From Oxalobacter paeniformigenes (GTDB taxonomy: Bacteria > Pseudomonadota > Gammaproteobacteria > Burkholderiales > Burkholderiaceae_D): a stretch of DNA of 64,000 nucleotides. A program made the position numbers and the translations under genes. The stretch lies in the NCBI RefSeq assembly GCF_027158465.1, contig NZ_JAMKYL010000001.1, positions 248,001 to 312,000 on the forward strand, written 5' to 3'. Shown here in pieces: positions 18,696 through 27,744 of this stretch. The notes under the pieces were generated by a model. The model did no database searches. It saw only the letters and a list, made by a program, of their open reading frames with translations, and was not told the DNA's origin. How positions within the stretch are numbered: position 1 is the first letter of the stretch; each line of letters opens with the position of its first letter.

Positions 18696-19535
18696 TCAGA
18701 TTTCCAGATTGTCGATCAGACGGGTTTCCCCCAGTTTGGCTGCTGCCAGAACGACTAGCGGTTCTTTTTCAGCCAGTTCGCCTGCCGTCGGCGGTTGCAG
18801 GTTGGACTGTTTGCGGATGGAGATATAGTCCGGTACCCAACCGCGCTGGCGAAGTTCTTCCATGGCATGCTGTTCGAGCTTGTAGATATCGAGATAGCCG
18901 CCATGCATTTTGTCGGCGATGTTTTGCAGGGTTTTGTACAGTGTCGGCGCTTCTTTTCGCTGTTCTTTCGTCAGATAGGTGTTGCGTGACGACAGGGCCA
19001 GGCCATCATCGGCACGCCAGGTTTCGGCGGCGATGATTTTGGTCGGCAAGGCGAATTGTTGTGCCATGCTGCGTACGACCATCAGCTGCTGGTAGTCTTT
19101 CTTGCCGAAGATGGCGACGGCCGGATTGACACAGGAAAAGAGTTTGAGCAAGACGGTGGTGACACCGTTGAAAAAGCCTGGACGGAATTTGCCTTCGAGT
19201 ATGTCGGCCAGTTCCTGCGGCGGCTGGACACGGAATTCCTGCGGAACCGGATACATGTCTTTTTCTGTCGGAGCGAACAGGACATAGACGCCTTCTTTTT
19301 CCAGTTTTTCGACATCGGCGCGGAAAGTGCGCGGATAGGTGTCGAAATCCTCGTTCGGCCCGAATTGCAGGCGGTTGACGAAAATGGAGGCGACAACAGG
19401 ATCGCCGTGTTTTTTGGCAAGCCGCATCAGCGACAGATGGCCGTCGTGGAGATTGCCCATGGTGGGCACAAAGGCGGTACGCAATTGTCCCCGCAGCTGG
19501 TTGCGGAGCTCTTCGATGGTGGTAACTACTTTCAT
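18696..19535 (-). CDS. panC: Pantothenate synthetase
   Basis: 279 residues. It joins pantoate and beta-alanine with ATP to make pantothenate for coenzyme A. The nucleotidyltransferase HIGH-like motif is in VPTMGNLHDGHLSLM near the N-terminus. Other family motifs are FVNRLQFGPNEDFDTYPRT, VAIFGKKDYQQLMVVRSM and GLALSSRNTYLT. Length matches the family. It lies downstream of scpA on the same strand with a 69-base gap, a gene order seen in Burkholderiales. Confidence 0.96.
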   Translation of the reverse strand: MKVVTTIEELRNQLRGQLRTAFVPTMGNLHDGHLSLMRLAKKHGDPVVASIFVNRLQFGPNEDFDTYPRTFRADVEKLEKEGVYVLFAPTEKDMYPVPQEFRVQPPQELADILEGKFRPGFFNGVTTVLLKLFSCVNPAVAIFGKKDYQQLMVVRSMAQQFALPTKIIAAETWRADDGLALSSRNTYLTKEQRKEAPTLYKTLQNIADKMHGGYLDIYKLEQHAMEELRQRGWVPDYISIRKQSNLQPPTAGELAEKEPLVVLAAAKLGETRLIDNLEI

Positions 19536-19604
19536 GATGTGCCGGCAGTCCGGGAAAAGATAATGGTTAAAAAAACGAAAAAGGTCGAAAGCCGTATTCT
19601 GTGC

Positions 19605-20456
19605 TCAATTATTGTTTCGGGTCAACCTTATATAAATCGGTGCGCCTGACTCGACTTGTGTGATTTCGATCAGTGTCTCTTTGGCGAGTTCCAGTAGCGC
19701 CAGAAAGTGGACGACGACCATGGCCACGCCGGTTGTCGCGTCGAACAGGTCGTAAAACTCGATGAACCGGACATCACGCAGCCTGCGCAGAATGGCGGCC
19801 ATGTGTTCCCTGACGGAGAGTTCCTGTTTGCCGACGGTATGGCTGGCCGACAGCTTGGCGCGTCGGATGATTTCGGCAAAGGCCAGTTGCAGTTCATGCG
19901 GCGAAACCGCGGGCCATTTTTTTTCGGCGGTTTTGAGAATGGCGGCTTGCGGCAGGAAAAAGTCGCTGCCGCATTTGGGCAGACCGTCGAGTGTGCCGGC
20001 GGCCAGTTTCATGCGTTCGTATTCCAGCAGGCGGCGTACCAGTTCGGCACGCGGGTCTTCAGCTTCGCCGTCGGTTTCCGTTTTCATTTTCGGCAGCAAC
20101 AGGCGAGACTTGATTTCGACCAGCATGGCGGCCATGAGCAGATATTCGGCGGCCAGTTCCAGTTTCCGTTCGCGAATGCGATCTACATAGTGCAGGTATT
20201 GCAAGGTGAGTTGCGCCATCGGGATGTCCAGAATATTGAAATTCTGGCGCCGGATCAGGTAGAGCAGCAAATCAAGCGGTCCTTCGAAGGCTTCCAGGAA
20301 GATTTCCAGCGCTTCGGGCGGAATGTAGAGGTCATCGGGAATTTCGGTGACGGTTTCACCGTATAGCCGGGCGATGATATCGGGTGTGTCTTTCGCTTCG
20401 GCGGGCGGTTGTGTGATTGCTGCCGGTGACGTGGATGTCTGGCTGGATTCGGACAT
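19605..20456 (-). CDS. scpA: Segregation and condensation protein A
   Basis: Kleisin subunit of the SMC-ScpAB condensin complex, 283 residues. The first ~45 residues are a polar extension. The conserved kleisin N-domain follows with FEGPLDLLLYLIRRQNFNILDIPM and AAEYLLMAAMLVEIKSRLLLP. The C-terminal winged helix ends in FLALLELAKETLIEITQ. The partner scpB is not in this window. Confidence 0.93.
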   Translation of the reverse strand: MSESSQTSTSPAAITQPPAEAKDTPDIIARLYGETVTEIPDDLYIPPEALEIFLEAFEGPLDLLLYLIRRQNFNILDIPMAQLTLQYLHYVDRIRERKLELAAEYLLMAAMLVEIKSRLLLPKMKTETDGEAEDPRAELVRRLLEYERMKLAAGTLDGLPKCGSDFFLPQAAILKTAEKKWPAVSPHELQLAFAEIIRRAKLSASHTVGKQELSVREHMAAILRRLRDVRFIEFYDLFDATTGVAMVVVHFLALLELAKETLIEITQVESGAPIYIRLTRNNN

Positions 20457-20461
20457 GACGG

Positions 20462-20656
20462 TTATTTGTCCTGAGGTGCCGTTTCGGGACGGCGTTTTTC
20501 CAGCCTGAAAGCGATGGTGTCCGCAGGGCGCTTGCGCAAAGTCGTCTCTTGTTGCACGTTGACGGTCGTCGGTTGATCCGGCCGGTTCTCACGTTCGCGT
20601 GCCAGCAGGCGATCCAGTTCGGAAATGTAGCGATGGTCCAGTCTGAATTGAATCAT
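20462..20656 (-). CDS. Small hypothetical protein upstream of scpA
   Basis: A 64-residue polar, Arg/Glu-rich protein starting MIQFRLDHRYISELDRLL, with no membrane segment. It sits 5 bases upstream of scpA, where other betaproteobacteria often carry a DUF3460 gene. I do not see the WWDK-like core expected of that family, so I leave it unnamed. The longest frame uses a TTG at 20692; the ATG at 20656 has GAGAA upstream and is preferred. It is probably co-transcribed with scpA and panC. Confidence 0.5.
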   Translation of the reverse strand: MIQFRLDHRYISELDRLLARERENRPDQPTTVNVQQETTLRKRPADTIAFRLEKRRPETAPQDK

Positions 20657-20722
20657 GGCGTTATTCTCGTTTGCGTGTGATACGGTTTGCAAGTCGATGT
20701 TTGTCCGGTATAACGATGAAGA

Positions 20723-21202
20723 TTACTGGTTCAGTACCCTGCGCATCATGATAGGTGAGATGTCCATCGAGTCCCGTGCCGAAAATTCGATTTCGGGCGC
20801 CAGCTCGAAACCATAGGCTTCATAGAGGCTGGTCAGCGGTTCCAGATATCGGTGAAGAAAAAGCCGGAGCTCGTCGATTTCACTCAGCTGTGCATGGTGA
20901 ATGACGGCTTCGATCAGATGCTGGGAGAGATTTTGTCCGCAAAAGGCGGGTATGACGCCAAGCCGACGGATTTTCCAGATATGGTCATCTTCATCCAGCG
21001 GCGCCCATCGCAGCGAGCCGGCCGGAATATCGTCTGCCATCAGGATGAAAGCGCCGCCTGCATGCAGGTCTTCATTGACCTTTTGCCAGGTGTCGTGATG
21101 CCCCCCGGAGATGGGCGGACATTTGTCCGCCCATGCTTTTCGTGTCAGTTCCGCGATTAACGGCGCGTCTTCAAGCGATGCTTCGCGTACAACGATTTTC
21201 AT
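20723..21202 (-). CDS. GNAT-family N-acetyltransferase
   Basis: 159 residues with GNAT-like order: an N-terminal IVVREASLEDAPLIAELTRKAW strand-helix, a central GSLRWAPLDEDDHIWKIRRLGVIPAF segment, and C-terminal YEAYGFELAPEIEF. The acetyl-CoA loop usually reads R-G-x-G-x-G; here it is C-G-Q-N-L-S, so it is degenerate. The substrate is unknown. It lies 9 bases downstream of metG on the same strand and may be co-transcribed. Confidence 0.75.
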   Translation of the reverse strand: MKIVVREASLEDAPLIAELTRKAWADKCPPISGGHHDTWQKVNEDLHAGGAFILMADDIPAGSLRWAPLDEDDHIWKIRRLGVIPAFCGQNLSQHLIEAVIHHAQLSEIDELRLFLHRYLEPLTSLYEAYGFELAPEIEFSARDSMDISPIMMRRVLNQ

Positions 21203-21211
21203 GGCAAAGTC

Positions 21212-23296
21212 CTAGCGCAACCGCATGCCCGGTTTGGCGCCCGGCCATGGCTGGAGGATGTAGATGCCTGCATCGTCTTTGCCGGAAGCGGCCATGACCA
21301 TGCCTTCGGAAATGCCGAATTTCATCTTTCGCGGCGCCAGATTGGCGACGATGACGGTCAGTTTGCCGGTGAGGTCTTCCGGACGGTAGGCCGAACGGAT
21401 ACCGGCGAAGATGTTGCGCAGACGGCCTTCTCCGGCATCGACGGTCAGTCTGAGGAGACGGTCGGCACCTTCGACCAGACTGCAATCGACGATTTTCGCG
21501 ATACGCATATCGACTTTGGCGAAGTCGTCGATGGTGATCTGTTCTGCAAGCGGTTCGATGGCCGGTGTGCTTGCCGTGTCTTTTTCCGCTGGCGCAGCCT
21601 GCGCCGGTGCATCGAACAGGGCGTCGAGCATTTTCTGTTCGACACGTTGCATGAGGTGTTCGTAGGGACGGATGGCGTGGCCGTCAGCCAGGGGATGCGA
21701 TACGTCCGTCCACTGCAACGGAGCGATGTCCAGAAAGGCTTCGACTTTTTGTGCGATTGCGGGAAGGACGGGCTTGAGATATATCGTCAGGATGCGGAAG
21801 GCTTCCAGCAGTCGGGTGCAGACCTGATGCAGTTCTTCGCTTTTTTCCGGGTCTTTCGCCAGTACCCAGGGTTTGTGTTCGTCGACGTAGGCATTGACTT
21901 CGTCGGCCAGATGCATGATCTGTCGGAGTGCCCGGCCATATTCCCGTTTTTCGTACAGGTCTGCGATTTCCGCGGAGGCGGTGCGCAGTGTGTCGAGTAC
22001 CGGTGCCGGTGTGCTTGTCCAGCCATGAGCCAGTTTGCCGCCGAAACGTTTGGTGATGAAACCGGCGGCACGGCTGGCGATGTTGACGTATTTGCCGATC
22101 AGATCGGAATTGACGCGCGCGATGAAGTCGTCACCGGTGAAGTCGATGTCTTCGACACGGTCGGAGAGTTTCGCTGCGAGATAGTAGCGCAGCCATTCCG
22201 GATTCATGCCGATGTCGAGATAGCGCAGCGGGGAAATGCCGGTACCGCGGGATTTGGACATCTTTTCGCCGCCGACGGTGATGAAACCGTGGACGAATAC
22301 GTTGTTAGGAACGCGCATGTCGGCGAAATGCAGCATGGCCGGCCAGAACAGGGTGTGGAAGTAAATGATGTCCTTGCCGATGAAGTGGTATTGTTCCGTG
22401 TCCGGATCGGCCATGAAGGCGTCGTAGTCGATGCCTTTTTTGGAAAAGTAGTTTTTCAGCGAAGCCAGATAGCCGACAGGCGCATCGAGCCAGACATAGA
22501 AATATTTGCCGGGAGCATCCGGTATTTCGATACCGAAATAGGGGGCGTCGCGGCTGATGTCCCAGTCGGTCAGTGCATTGTCGTCACCGTCTTTGCCTTC
22601 GAGCCATTCACGTGCCTTGTTGGCGACCTCCGTTTGCAGGCGAGGATGTCCGTCGACTTGTCCCAGTGTCCATTCCTTGAGGAATGCCGTGCATTGCGGG
22701 TCCGAGAGTTTGAAAAAGAAGTGTTCGGACTGTTTCATGACGGGGGTCGCGCCGGTGAGGACGGAATAGGGATTTTTCAGCTCCGTCGGCGTATAGACGC
22801 TGCTGCAGACTTCGCAGGTATCGCCATACTGGTCTTTTGCGCCGCATTTCGGACATTCGCCCTTGATGTAACGGTCCGGCAGGAACATTTGTTTGACCGG
22901 ATCGAAGAATTGTTCGATCGTGCGTGTGGCGATCAGACCCTTGGCCTTGAGACGGCGGTAGATTTCGCAAGAAAGCTCATGGTTTTCCGGGCCGTCGGTC
23001 GAGTGCCAGTTGTCGAAACTGATCAGAAAGCCGTTTAACGGAGCGGCGCGTCCGGCGGCGATTTCCGCCACGAATTCACGGGGGGTTTTGCCGGCTTTTT
23101 CGGCTGCGATCATGATGGGCGCGCCGTGGACGTCGTCGGCACCGACGAAATGGACTTCGCGCGGTTTCCCTTCATCTTCCTGCATTCGCTGGAAACGGAC
23201 CCAGATGTCGGCCTGGATATATTCCATGATGTGGCCGATATGAAACGGTGCGTTGGCGTATGGCAGTGCAGTGGTGACAAACAGCTTTCGTGACAT
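21212..23296 (-). CDS. metG: Methionyl-tRNA synthetase
   Basis: 694 residues. The class I HIGH motif is HIGH at 19-22. A zinc knuckle CPKC...CEVC is present, the KMSKS loop is in GGEKMSKSRG, and the anticodon-binding helical domain follows. A C-terminal EMAP/Arc1p-like tRNA-binding domain (about 590-694) contains FAKVDMRIAKIVDCSLVEGADRL in part. The frame stays open for another 126 codons upstream, but those lie antisense to apbC. The ATG at 23296 gives the canonical MSRKLFVTTALPYAN start. It is divergent from apbC. Confidence 0.97.
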   Translation of the reverse strand: MSRKLFVTTALPYANAPFHIGHIMEYIQADIWVRFQRMQEDEGKPREVHFVGADDVHGAPIMIAAEKAGKTPREFVAEIAAGRAAPLNGFLISFDNWHSTDGPENHELSCEIYRRLKAKGLIATRTIEQFFDPVKQMFLPDRYIKGECPKCGAKDQYGDTCEVCSSVYTPTELKNPYSVLTGATPVMKQSEHFFFKLSDPQCTAFLKEWTLGQVDGHPRLQTEVANKAREWLEGKDGDDNALTDWDISRDAPYFGIEIPDAPGKYFYVWLDAPVGYLASLKNYFSKKGIDYDAFMADPDTEQYHFIGKDIIYFHTLFWPAMLHFADMRVPNNVFVHGFITVGGEKMSKSRGTGISPLRYLDIGMNPEWLRYYLAAKLSDRVEDIDFTGDDFIARVNSDLIGKYVNIASRAAGFITKRFGGKLAHGWTSTPAPVLDTLRTASAEIADLYEKREYGRALRQIMHLADEVNAYVDEHKPWVLAKDPEKSEELHQVCTRLLEAFRILTIYLKPVLPAIAQKVEAFLDIAPLQWTDVSHPLADGHAIRPYEHLMQRVEQKMLDALFDAPAQAAPAEKDTASTPAIEPLAEQITIDDFAKVDMRIAKIVDCSLVEGADRLLRLTVDAGEGRLRNIFAGIRSAYRPEDLTGKLTVIVANLAPRKMKFGISEGMVMAASGKDDAGIYILQPWPGAKPGMRLR

Positions 23297-23407
23297 GATG
23301 AATAATGGAAATAGACGATAAAACACCATTTTACCAGTCCTGTGATGCGATACGCGCATCTTTTGTGCATTTGCGTTAGACTTCACTTTCCATTGAAAGG
23401 AGAAAAC

Positions 23408-24493
23408 ATGTCCATTACGACGGAAACGGTCTGCAACGCGCTTTCGGCGGTTGTGGATGAGTATCTGAAAACCGATTATGTCAGCGCGAAATGGGTTCGT
23501 GATATCAGTATTGCGGGAAATGATGTCTCGCTGGTCATCGAGCTGGGCTATCCTGTCGCGAGCATGCATGCATTCATCCGGAACCGTGTGACGGCGGCAT
23601 TGCAACAGGTTCCCGGAATCGGCAGGATAACGGTCGATGTCACGACGAAAATCATCACCCATGCCGTCCAGCATGGCGCCAAACCCATGCCGGGTGTGAA
23701 AAACATCATTGCCGTTTCTTCCGGAAAAGGGGGGGTCGGCAAATCGACGGTAACGGCCAATGTGGCGCTGGCGCTTGCGGCGCAGGGGGCACGTGTCGGC
23801 GTTCTCGATGCCGATATTTACGGGCCTTCACAGCCGACGATCATGGGGATTTCCGAAAAACCGACGTCCTCCGACGGTGAACATTTCGATCCGGTTTGCC
23901 AGTATGGTCTGCAACTGATGTCGATCGGTTTCATGATGGACTCGGTCCAGCCGCTGGCATGGCGTGCGCCGATGATGACGCAGGCGCTCATGCAGTTGTT
24001 GCAGCAGACCCGGTGGGACGATCTCGATTATTTGCTGATCGATATGCCACCGGGAACCGGGGATATCCAGATGACCTTGTCTCAGAAAGCGCCGTTGACG
24101 GGTGCCGTTGTCGTGACGACGCCACAGGATGTCGCGGTGCTCGATGCACGCAAGGGGTTGATGATGTTCCAGAAAATGGGTGTGGATATTCTGGGTATCG
24201 TCGAAAATATGGGGTCGTATGTCTGCTCGCATTGCGGACAGATAGAGCATATTTTCGGCAAGGACGGCGGCAAGGTGATGAGCGAGATGTATGGCGTGGA
24301 TTCACTGGGCAGCATACCGCTCAATATTGCGGTGCGTGAACAGACCGATGCGGGACGGCCGATCGTGCTGGCGGAACCGGACGGGCTGATCGGACGGGTG
24401 TTCAGGGATATCGCATGCGAACTGGCGGCATGTGTGGCGAAAAAGCCGAAGGACATGACCGGGATGTTCCCGCCGGTGAAAGTCGTTCCGTGA
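23408..24493 (+). CDS. apbC: Iron-sulfur cluster carrier protein ApbC (Mrp family)
   Basis: Cytoplasmic P-loop ATPase of 361 residues that carries Fe-S clusters to apoproteins. The N-terminal MIP18-like domain spans about 1-85. Walker A is SSGKGGVGKST near residue 105, followed by the switch motif LDADIYGPSQP and Walker B-like LIDMPPGTGD. The cluster-binding CxxC is YVCSHCG. The longer frame begins at 23342. The ATG at 23408 has GAAAGGAG upstream and gives MSITTETV, so it is used. It shares a 111-base divergent region with metG. Confidence 0.94.
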   Translation: MSITTETVCNALSAVVDEYLKTDYVSAKWVRDISIAGNDVSLVIELGYPVASMHAFIRNRVTAALQQVPGIGRITVDVTTKIITHAVQHGAKPMPGVKNIIAVSSGKGGVGKSTVTANVALALAAQGARVGVLDADIYGPSQPTIMGISEKPTSSDGEHFDPVCQYGLQLMSIGFMMDSVQPLAWRAPMMTQALMQLLQQTRWDDLDYLLIDMPPGTGDIQMTLSQKAPLTGAVVVTTPQDVAVLDARKGLMMFQKMGVDILGIVENMGSYVCSHCGQIEHIFGKDGGKVMSEMYGVDSLGSIPLNIAVREQTDAGRPIVLAEPDGLIGRVFRDIACELAACVAKKPKDMTGMFPPVKVVP

Positions 24494-24505
24494 TGCAGGG
24501 GGCGG

Positions 24506-25585
24506 TTATACGTCGGCCAGCCGGAACACGTCGCTGACGGTGTGTATTTTTCCGGTTTCCGTCGCGTCGTAACCGCCCAGCTGATTGATTTCCTGTATGA
24601 ATTCGCCACTGCGCATGATAGAAAGCATTTCGCGGATGGTGTTGCTTTCCAGCGTGTCACGTGCGATGGCGAAGAAATAGCGTTCCTCGACCAGGGGAAC
24701 GAAATCCAGCCCGAAACGGTGTGCTGCTGTTTCGACACCGAACCCGACATCGGCCATGTTGCTGGCGATGTAGGCCGCAACGGCCGCATGGGTGAATTCG
24801 GTCGTTTCGAATCCGTTGATGTGCGAGGAATCGATCTTGTTTTTTGACAGCAGGGTTTCAAGTACCTGTCGTGTGCCCGAACCGATCTGGCGGTTGACGA
24901 AACGGATATCGTTGCGTGTCAGATCCTTGAAGGACAGGATACGTTTCGGGTTGCCTTTGGCGATCAGAAGCCCCTGCTTGAGGTTCGCAAGATGGATGAG
25001 GCAATGGTCTTCACGCGAAAGGAATCGCAGGTAAAGTTGCAGAACACTGTCTTCATAGACATTGACCGGCAGGTGGAAGCCGGCGATCTCGCAGTCTCCC
25101 TGCGCCAGGGTGGCGAGTGCTTCCATGCTGTTCTGGTAACGCAGCTTGATGGGCAGTTCAAGACGGTTGATATGTTCCATCAGCGTGGAAATCGCGAATC
25201 CGTGGCTTGCACACAACCGGATCGTCCGGTTATTGCCCAGCACACTTTTGGCCAGTTCGGTTTCCAGCTCGGATGAAAGGGTTTCCAGTGTAGGGGACAG
25301 ACGTGCCGCGATACGCTTTTCTGCCCAGAGCAAAGTGGTGGCGAAACGCGTCAGTGTTGTGCCGCGCCCACGGTGTTTTTCAAGCAGCGGCGTTCCGAAA
25401 ACGGATTCCGCCTCGCGCAAAAGTCCCCAGGCATGCCGGTAAGACAAGCCCAATCCCTTGGCCGCCTGCAAAATGGCGCCTTCGGTCTGTATCGAGTCAA
25501 GTAAGCGCAACAGCATTGCCGTATCGATGGACGGCTTCTTGCCGTAGGCGATTCGCCAGTGTGGCTCTATGGAAACTTTGTACAT
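24506..25585 (-). CDS. ModE-like HTH regulator with periplasmic-binding-protein-like sensor domain
   Basis: 359 residues. The N-terminal winged helix (about 20-90) matches the ModE/LysR-type pattern: DTAMLLRLLDSIQTEGAILQ, LGLSYRHAWGLLREAE, then PLLEKHRGRGTTLT. The remainder (about 120-340) resembles a type 2 substrate-binding fold used as an effector sensor (GDCEIAGFHLPV, RFVNRQIGSGTRQVLETLL, AAYIASNMADVGFGVE). Such one-component regulators often sense molybdate or other small anions. It is transcribed away from the OFA carrier across a 158-base AT-rich spacer, so control of that carrier is plausible but unproven. The start at 25585 (MYKVSIEPHWR) is preferred over 25603. Confidence 0.85.
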   Translation of the reverse strand: MYKVSIEPHWRIAYGKKPSIDTAMLLRLLDSIQTEGAILQAAKGLGLSYRHAWGLLREAESVFGTPLLEKHRGRGTTLTRFATTLLWAEKRIAARLSPTLETLSSELETELAKSVLGNNRTIRLCASHGFAISTLMEHINRLELPIKLRYQNSMEALATLAQGDCEIAGFHLPVNVYEDSVLQLYLRFLSREDHCLIHLANLKQGLLIAKGNPKRILSFKDLTRNDIRFVNRQIGSGTRQVLETLLSKNKIDSSHINGFETTEFTHAAVAAYIASNMADVGFGVETAAHRFGLDFVPLVEERYFFAIARDTLESNTIREMLSIMRSGEFIQEINQLGGYDATETGKIHTVSDVFRLADV

Positions 25586-25743
25586 ATAGTGAAAATTATA
25601 CACATTTTGTATTGTATTTCATATTACTCTGAATTTACATATATGCAAAAAATAGCTTATAGCCTCTTAAATTCAGCGATGGTATCATTTTTTCTCGAAT
25701 ATATTTTTCAATTTTTTTTCATAGGGTGTAAGGAGAGAATGGT
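25586..25743. promoter_or_regulatory. AT-rich divergent regulatory region
   Basis: The spacer between the ModE-like gene and the OFA carrier has 16 G/C in the 60 bases 25621-25680, far below its surroundings. A candidate plus-strand promoter is TTTACA (25634-25639) with TATAGC about 18 bases on (25658-25663). AAGGAGAGA precedes the OFA start codon. No clear palindromic operator was recognised. Confidence 0.55.
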
Positions 25744-27408
25744 ATGTCTTTTTTGAAGCTAGGTAAGGAATATACCGTTGCTGGCGAAGGCTTCAATCGC
25801 TGGCTGGTACCTACTTCCGCATTGATGATTCACCTATGCGTAGGTATGGGTTACGGTATGTCCGTGTTCTGGTTGCCAATGTCGAAGCTGGTCGGTGTAT
25901 CGAAAGGCCTTGGCAAAGCTCTGGCATGTCCTGCGGACATGAGTATTTTCACTCAATTGTTTACCACTGAATGCGACTGGAAAGTCGTGATGTGTGCGGT
26001 TATTTTCAGTATCCTGTTCTTCATGCTCGGTACAACGACCGCTATTCTCGGTAACTGGCTGGAACACGTCGGCCCACGTAAATGCGGTCTGGCTTCCTGC
26101 TGCTGCTTCTGTTTCTTCTTCTTCATGCTGGCTCTGGCCACCTTCACCCACCAGCTGTGGATCGCATGGCTGTCCGCCATCATCGGCGGTATCGGTCTGG
26201 GGCTGGGTTACATCACGCCGGTTTCGACTCTGATCAAATGGTTCCCTGATCGTGTCGGTATGGCAACCGGTATGGCTGTCGGCGGTTTCGGCGGCGGCGC
26301 TATGGTCGGTGGTCCTCTGGCACAGAAACTGATCGGCTTTTTCGGTACCTCCACTTCCGTCGGTCTGTGGCAGGCTTTCTTCGTCATGGCATGCTGCTAT
26401 ACCGTCATGATGCTGCTGGGCTGCTTCACCATCAAGGTCGCTCCGTCCGGATACAAACCGGCAGGCTGGGTACCCAAGAACACCGGTAACATGGTCGACG
26501 ACGGTCACGGTGGCCTGATCGAAGCTTCTTCCTTCAACGTTTCCACCAGCAAGGCTGTCAGAACGCCTCAGTTCTGGTTCTGCTGGTTCATGTTGTTCCT
26601 GAACATCGCTGCGGGTATTGGCGTTCTGGCTATGGCATCCCCGCTGCTTCAGGAAGTGTTCGCCGGTAACCTGATCGGTATGCCGGGTGTTCCGTTCGAC
26701 CAGTTGACCGATGCACAGAAAGGTCAGGTGGCCATGATTGCGGCAGGTTTCACCGGTCTGCTTTCACTCTTTAACATCGGTGGTCGTGTCGTATGGGCAT
26801 CTCTCTCCGACAAACTGGGCCGCAAGACGGTTTACTTCATCTATTCCATCGTCGGCGCCGTTCTGTATGCCTCGATTCCGACCCTGGCTTCGTCCCTGAA
26901 CCTGGTTCTGTTCCTGTGCGCAGTCTGCGTATGTATTTCTTTCTACGGCGGCGGCTTCTCGACGATTCCTGCCTATCTGGCCGACCTGTTCGGTACCCAG
27001 TTCGTCGGTGCTATTCACGGTCGTCTGCTGACGGCATGGTCCACGGCTGGTTTGCTGTCTCCGTTGCTGATCAACATCATCCGCGATATGCAGCTGAATG
27101 CAGGTGTTGCCAAGGCACAGGCATATTCTGTCACGCTGTACATCATGGCTTGCTTCCTGGTCATTGAATTCTTCTTCGCTATCATGATCCGTCCGGTCAG
27201 CAGCAAGTACTATATGACCGAAGAAGAAGTCAAGGCCGTCAAGGCTGCATTGGAAGACAAGGTTGCCAAGGCACAGGCATCCGGTGTCGTTCCGCCTGCC
27301 AAACCGACTTCCGCCGGTACGCTGGTTATCTGCTGGTTGATCGTAGGTATCCCGCTGGTCTGGGGCGTTTATCAGGTGGCTCTGCAAACAGCCAAGATGT
27401 TTGCTTGA
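25744..27408 (+). CDS. OFA-family MFS transporter (oxalate/formate antiporter-like)
   Basis: Inner-membrane carrier of 554 residues. MFS motifs include GYITPVSTLIKWFPDRVGMA and GGFGGGAMVGGPLA. It is longer than classical Oxalobacter OxlT (about 418 residues), with a large early loop, a Cys-rich helix (ASCCCFCFFFF) and an extra C-terminal helix. OxlT binds oxalate with Arg272 and Lys355. By eye R348 (GGRVVW) aligns with Arg272, but W432 (LLTAWSTAG) replaces Lys355. It is therefore probably an OFA paralogue, possibly for another carboxylate. Codon use looks strongly biased (CTG, GGT, CGT), suggesting high expression. The ribosome-binding site is strong and a terminator follows. Confidence 0.9.
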   Translation: MSFLKLGKEYTVAGEGFNRWLVPTSALMIHLCVGMGYGMSVFWLPMSKLVGVSKGLGKALACPADMSIFTQLFTTECDWKVVMCAVIFSILFFMLGTTTAILGNWLEHVGPRKCGLASCCCFCFFFFMLALATFTHQLWIAWLSAIIGGIGLGLGYITPVSTLIKWFPDRVGMATGMAVGGFGGGAMVGGPLAQKLIGFFGTSTSVGLWQAFFVMACCYTVMMLLGCFTIKVAPSGYKPAGWVPKNTGNMVDDGHGGLIEASSFNVSTSKAVRTPQFWFCWFMLFLNIAAGIGVLAMASPLLQEVFAGNLIGMPGVPFDQLTDAQKGQVAMIAAGFTGLLSLFNIGGRVVWASLSDKLGRKTVYFIYSIVGAVLYASIPTLASSLNLVLFLCAVCVCISFYGGGFSTIPAYLADLFGTQFVGAIHGRLLTAWSTAGLLSPLLINIIRDMQLNAGVAKAQAYSVTLYIMACFLVIEFFFAIMIRPVSSKYYMTEEEVKAVKAALEDKVAKAQASGVVPPAKPTSAGTLVICWLIVGIPLVWGVYQVALQTAKMFA

Positions 27409-27744
27409 TAATCCGCGACAGCCTTAGCACCCGGGCTGTCCATCAAATCCTTGTCCGCATGTGCGCAAGCCATGCGGACATTTTTATATCCGATATTTTG
27501 TTTAATGCGTTGTCAGATCGTTTATTCGTGGTGTTTTGTTCGCCGACAGGGCGGTTTGCCGGTCAGTGCGGACAATGCCGGGACTGGACCGTGATGCAGG
27601 TCCGGTTTGTCGTATACGAGTGTGTTCCGGAAATCCTGAAAGAGACATCGATGTGTGTGCAGTGCCGATAATGCGGACATAATTGCGCTATGCCGATGAC
27701 GACGCGGTAAAATAGAAATTTCGTTTATTCATTCCGATTTCATC
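27409..27744. other. Intergenic region between the OFA carrier and gltX
   Basis: About 336 bases holding the terminator at 27453-27486 and, beyond it, presumably the gltX promoter. Short ORFs here run through the terminator and lack ribosome-binding sites. Nothing else was recognised. Confidence 0.4.
27453..27486 (+). terminator. Rho-independent terminator of the OFA carrier gene
   Basis: A perfect 9-bp stem gtccgcatg/catgcggac (27453-27461/27471-27479), 9-base loop, then an A and TTTTT. Confidence 0.85.

Noticed and set aside
21647..23038. 463-codon plus-strand open frame
   Set aside because: Antisense shadow of metG; low-complexity content and no recognisable motifs.
23297..23674. Upstream extension of metG by 126 codons
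   Set aside because: The extension is antisense to the start of apbC, and the canonical MetG N-terminus begins at 23296.
25744..27408. Naming the carrier oxlT
   Set aside because: It is about 136 residues longer than OxlT and appears to lack the Lys355 equivalent, so only the OFA family name is justified.
27405..27671. 88-codon ORF after the OFA carrier gene
   Set aside because: It overlaps the carrier stop and runs through a perfect terminator; no ribosome-binding site.
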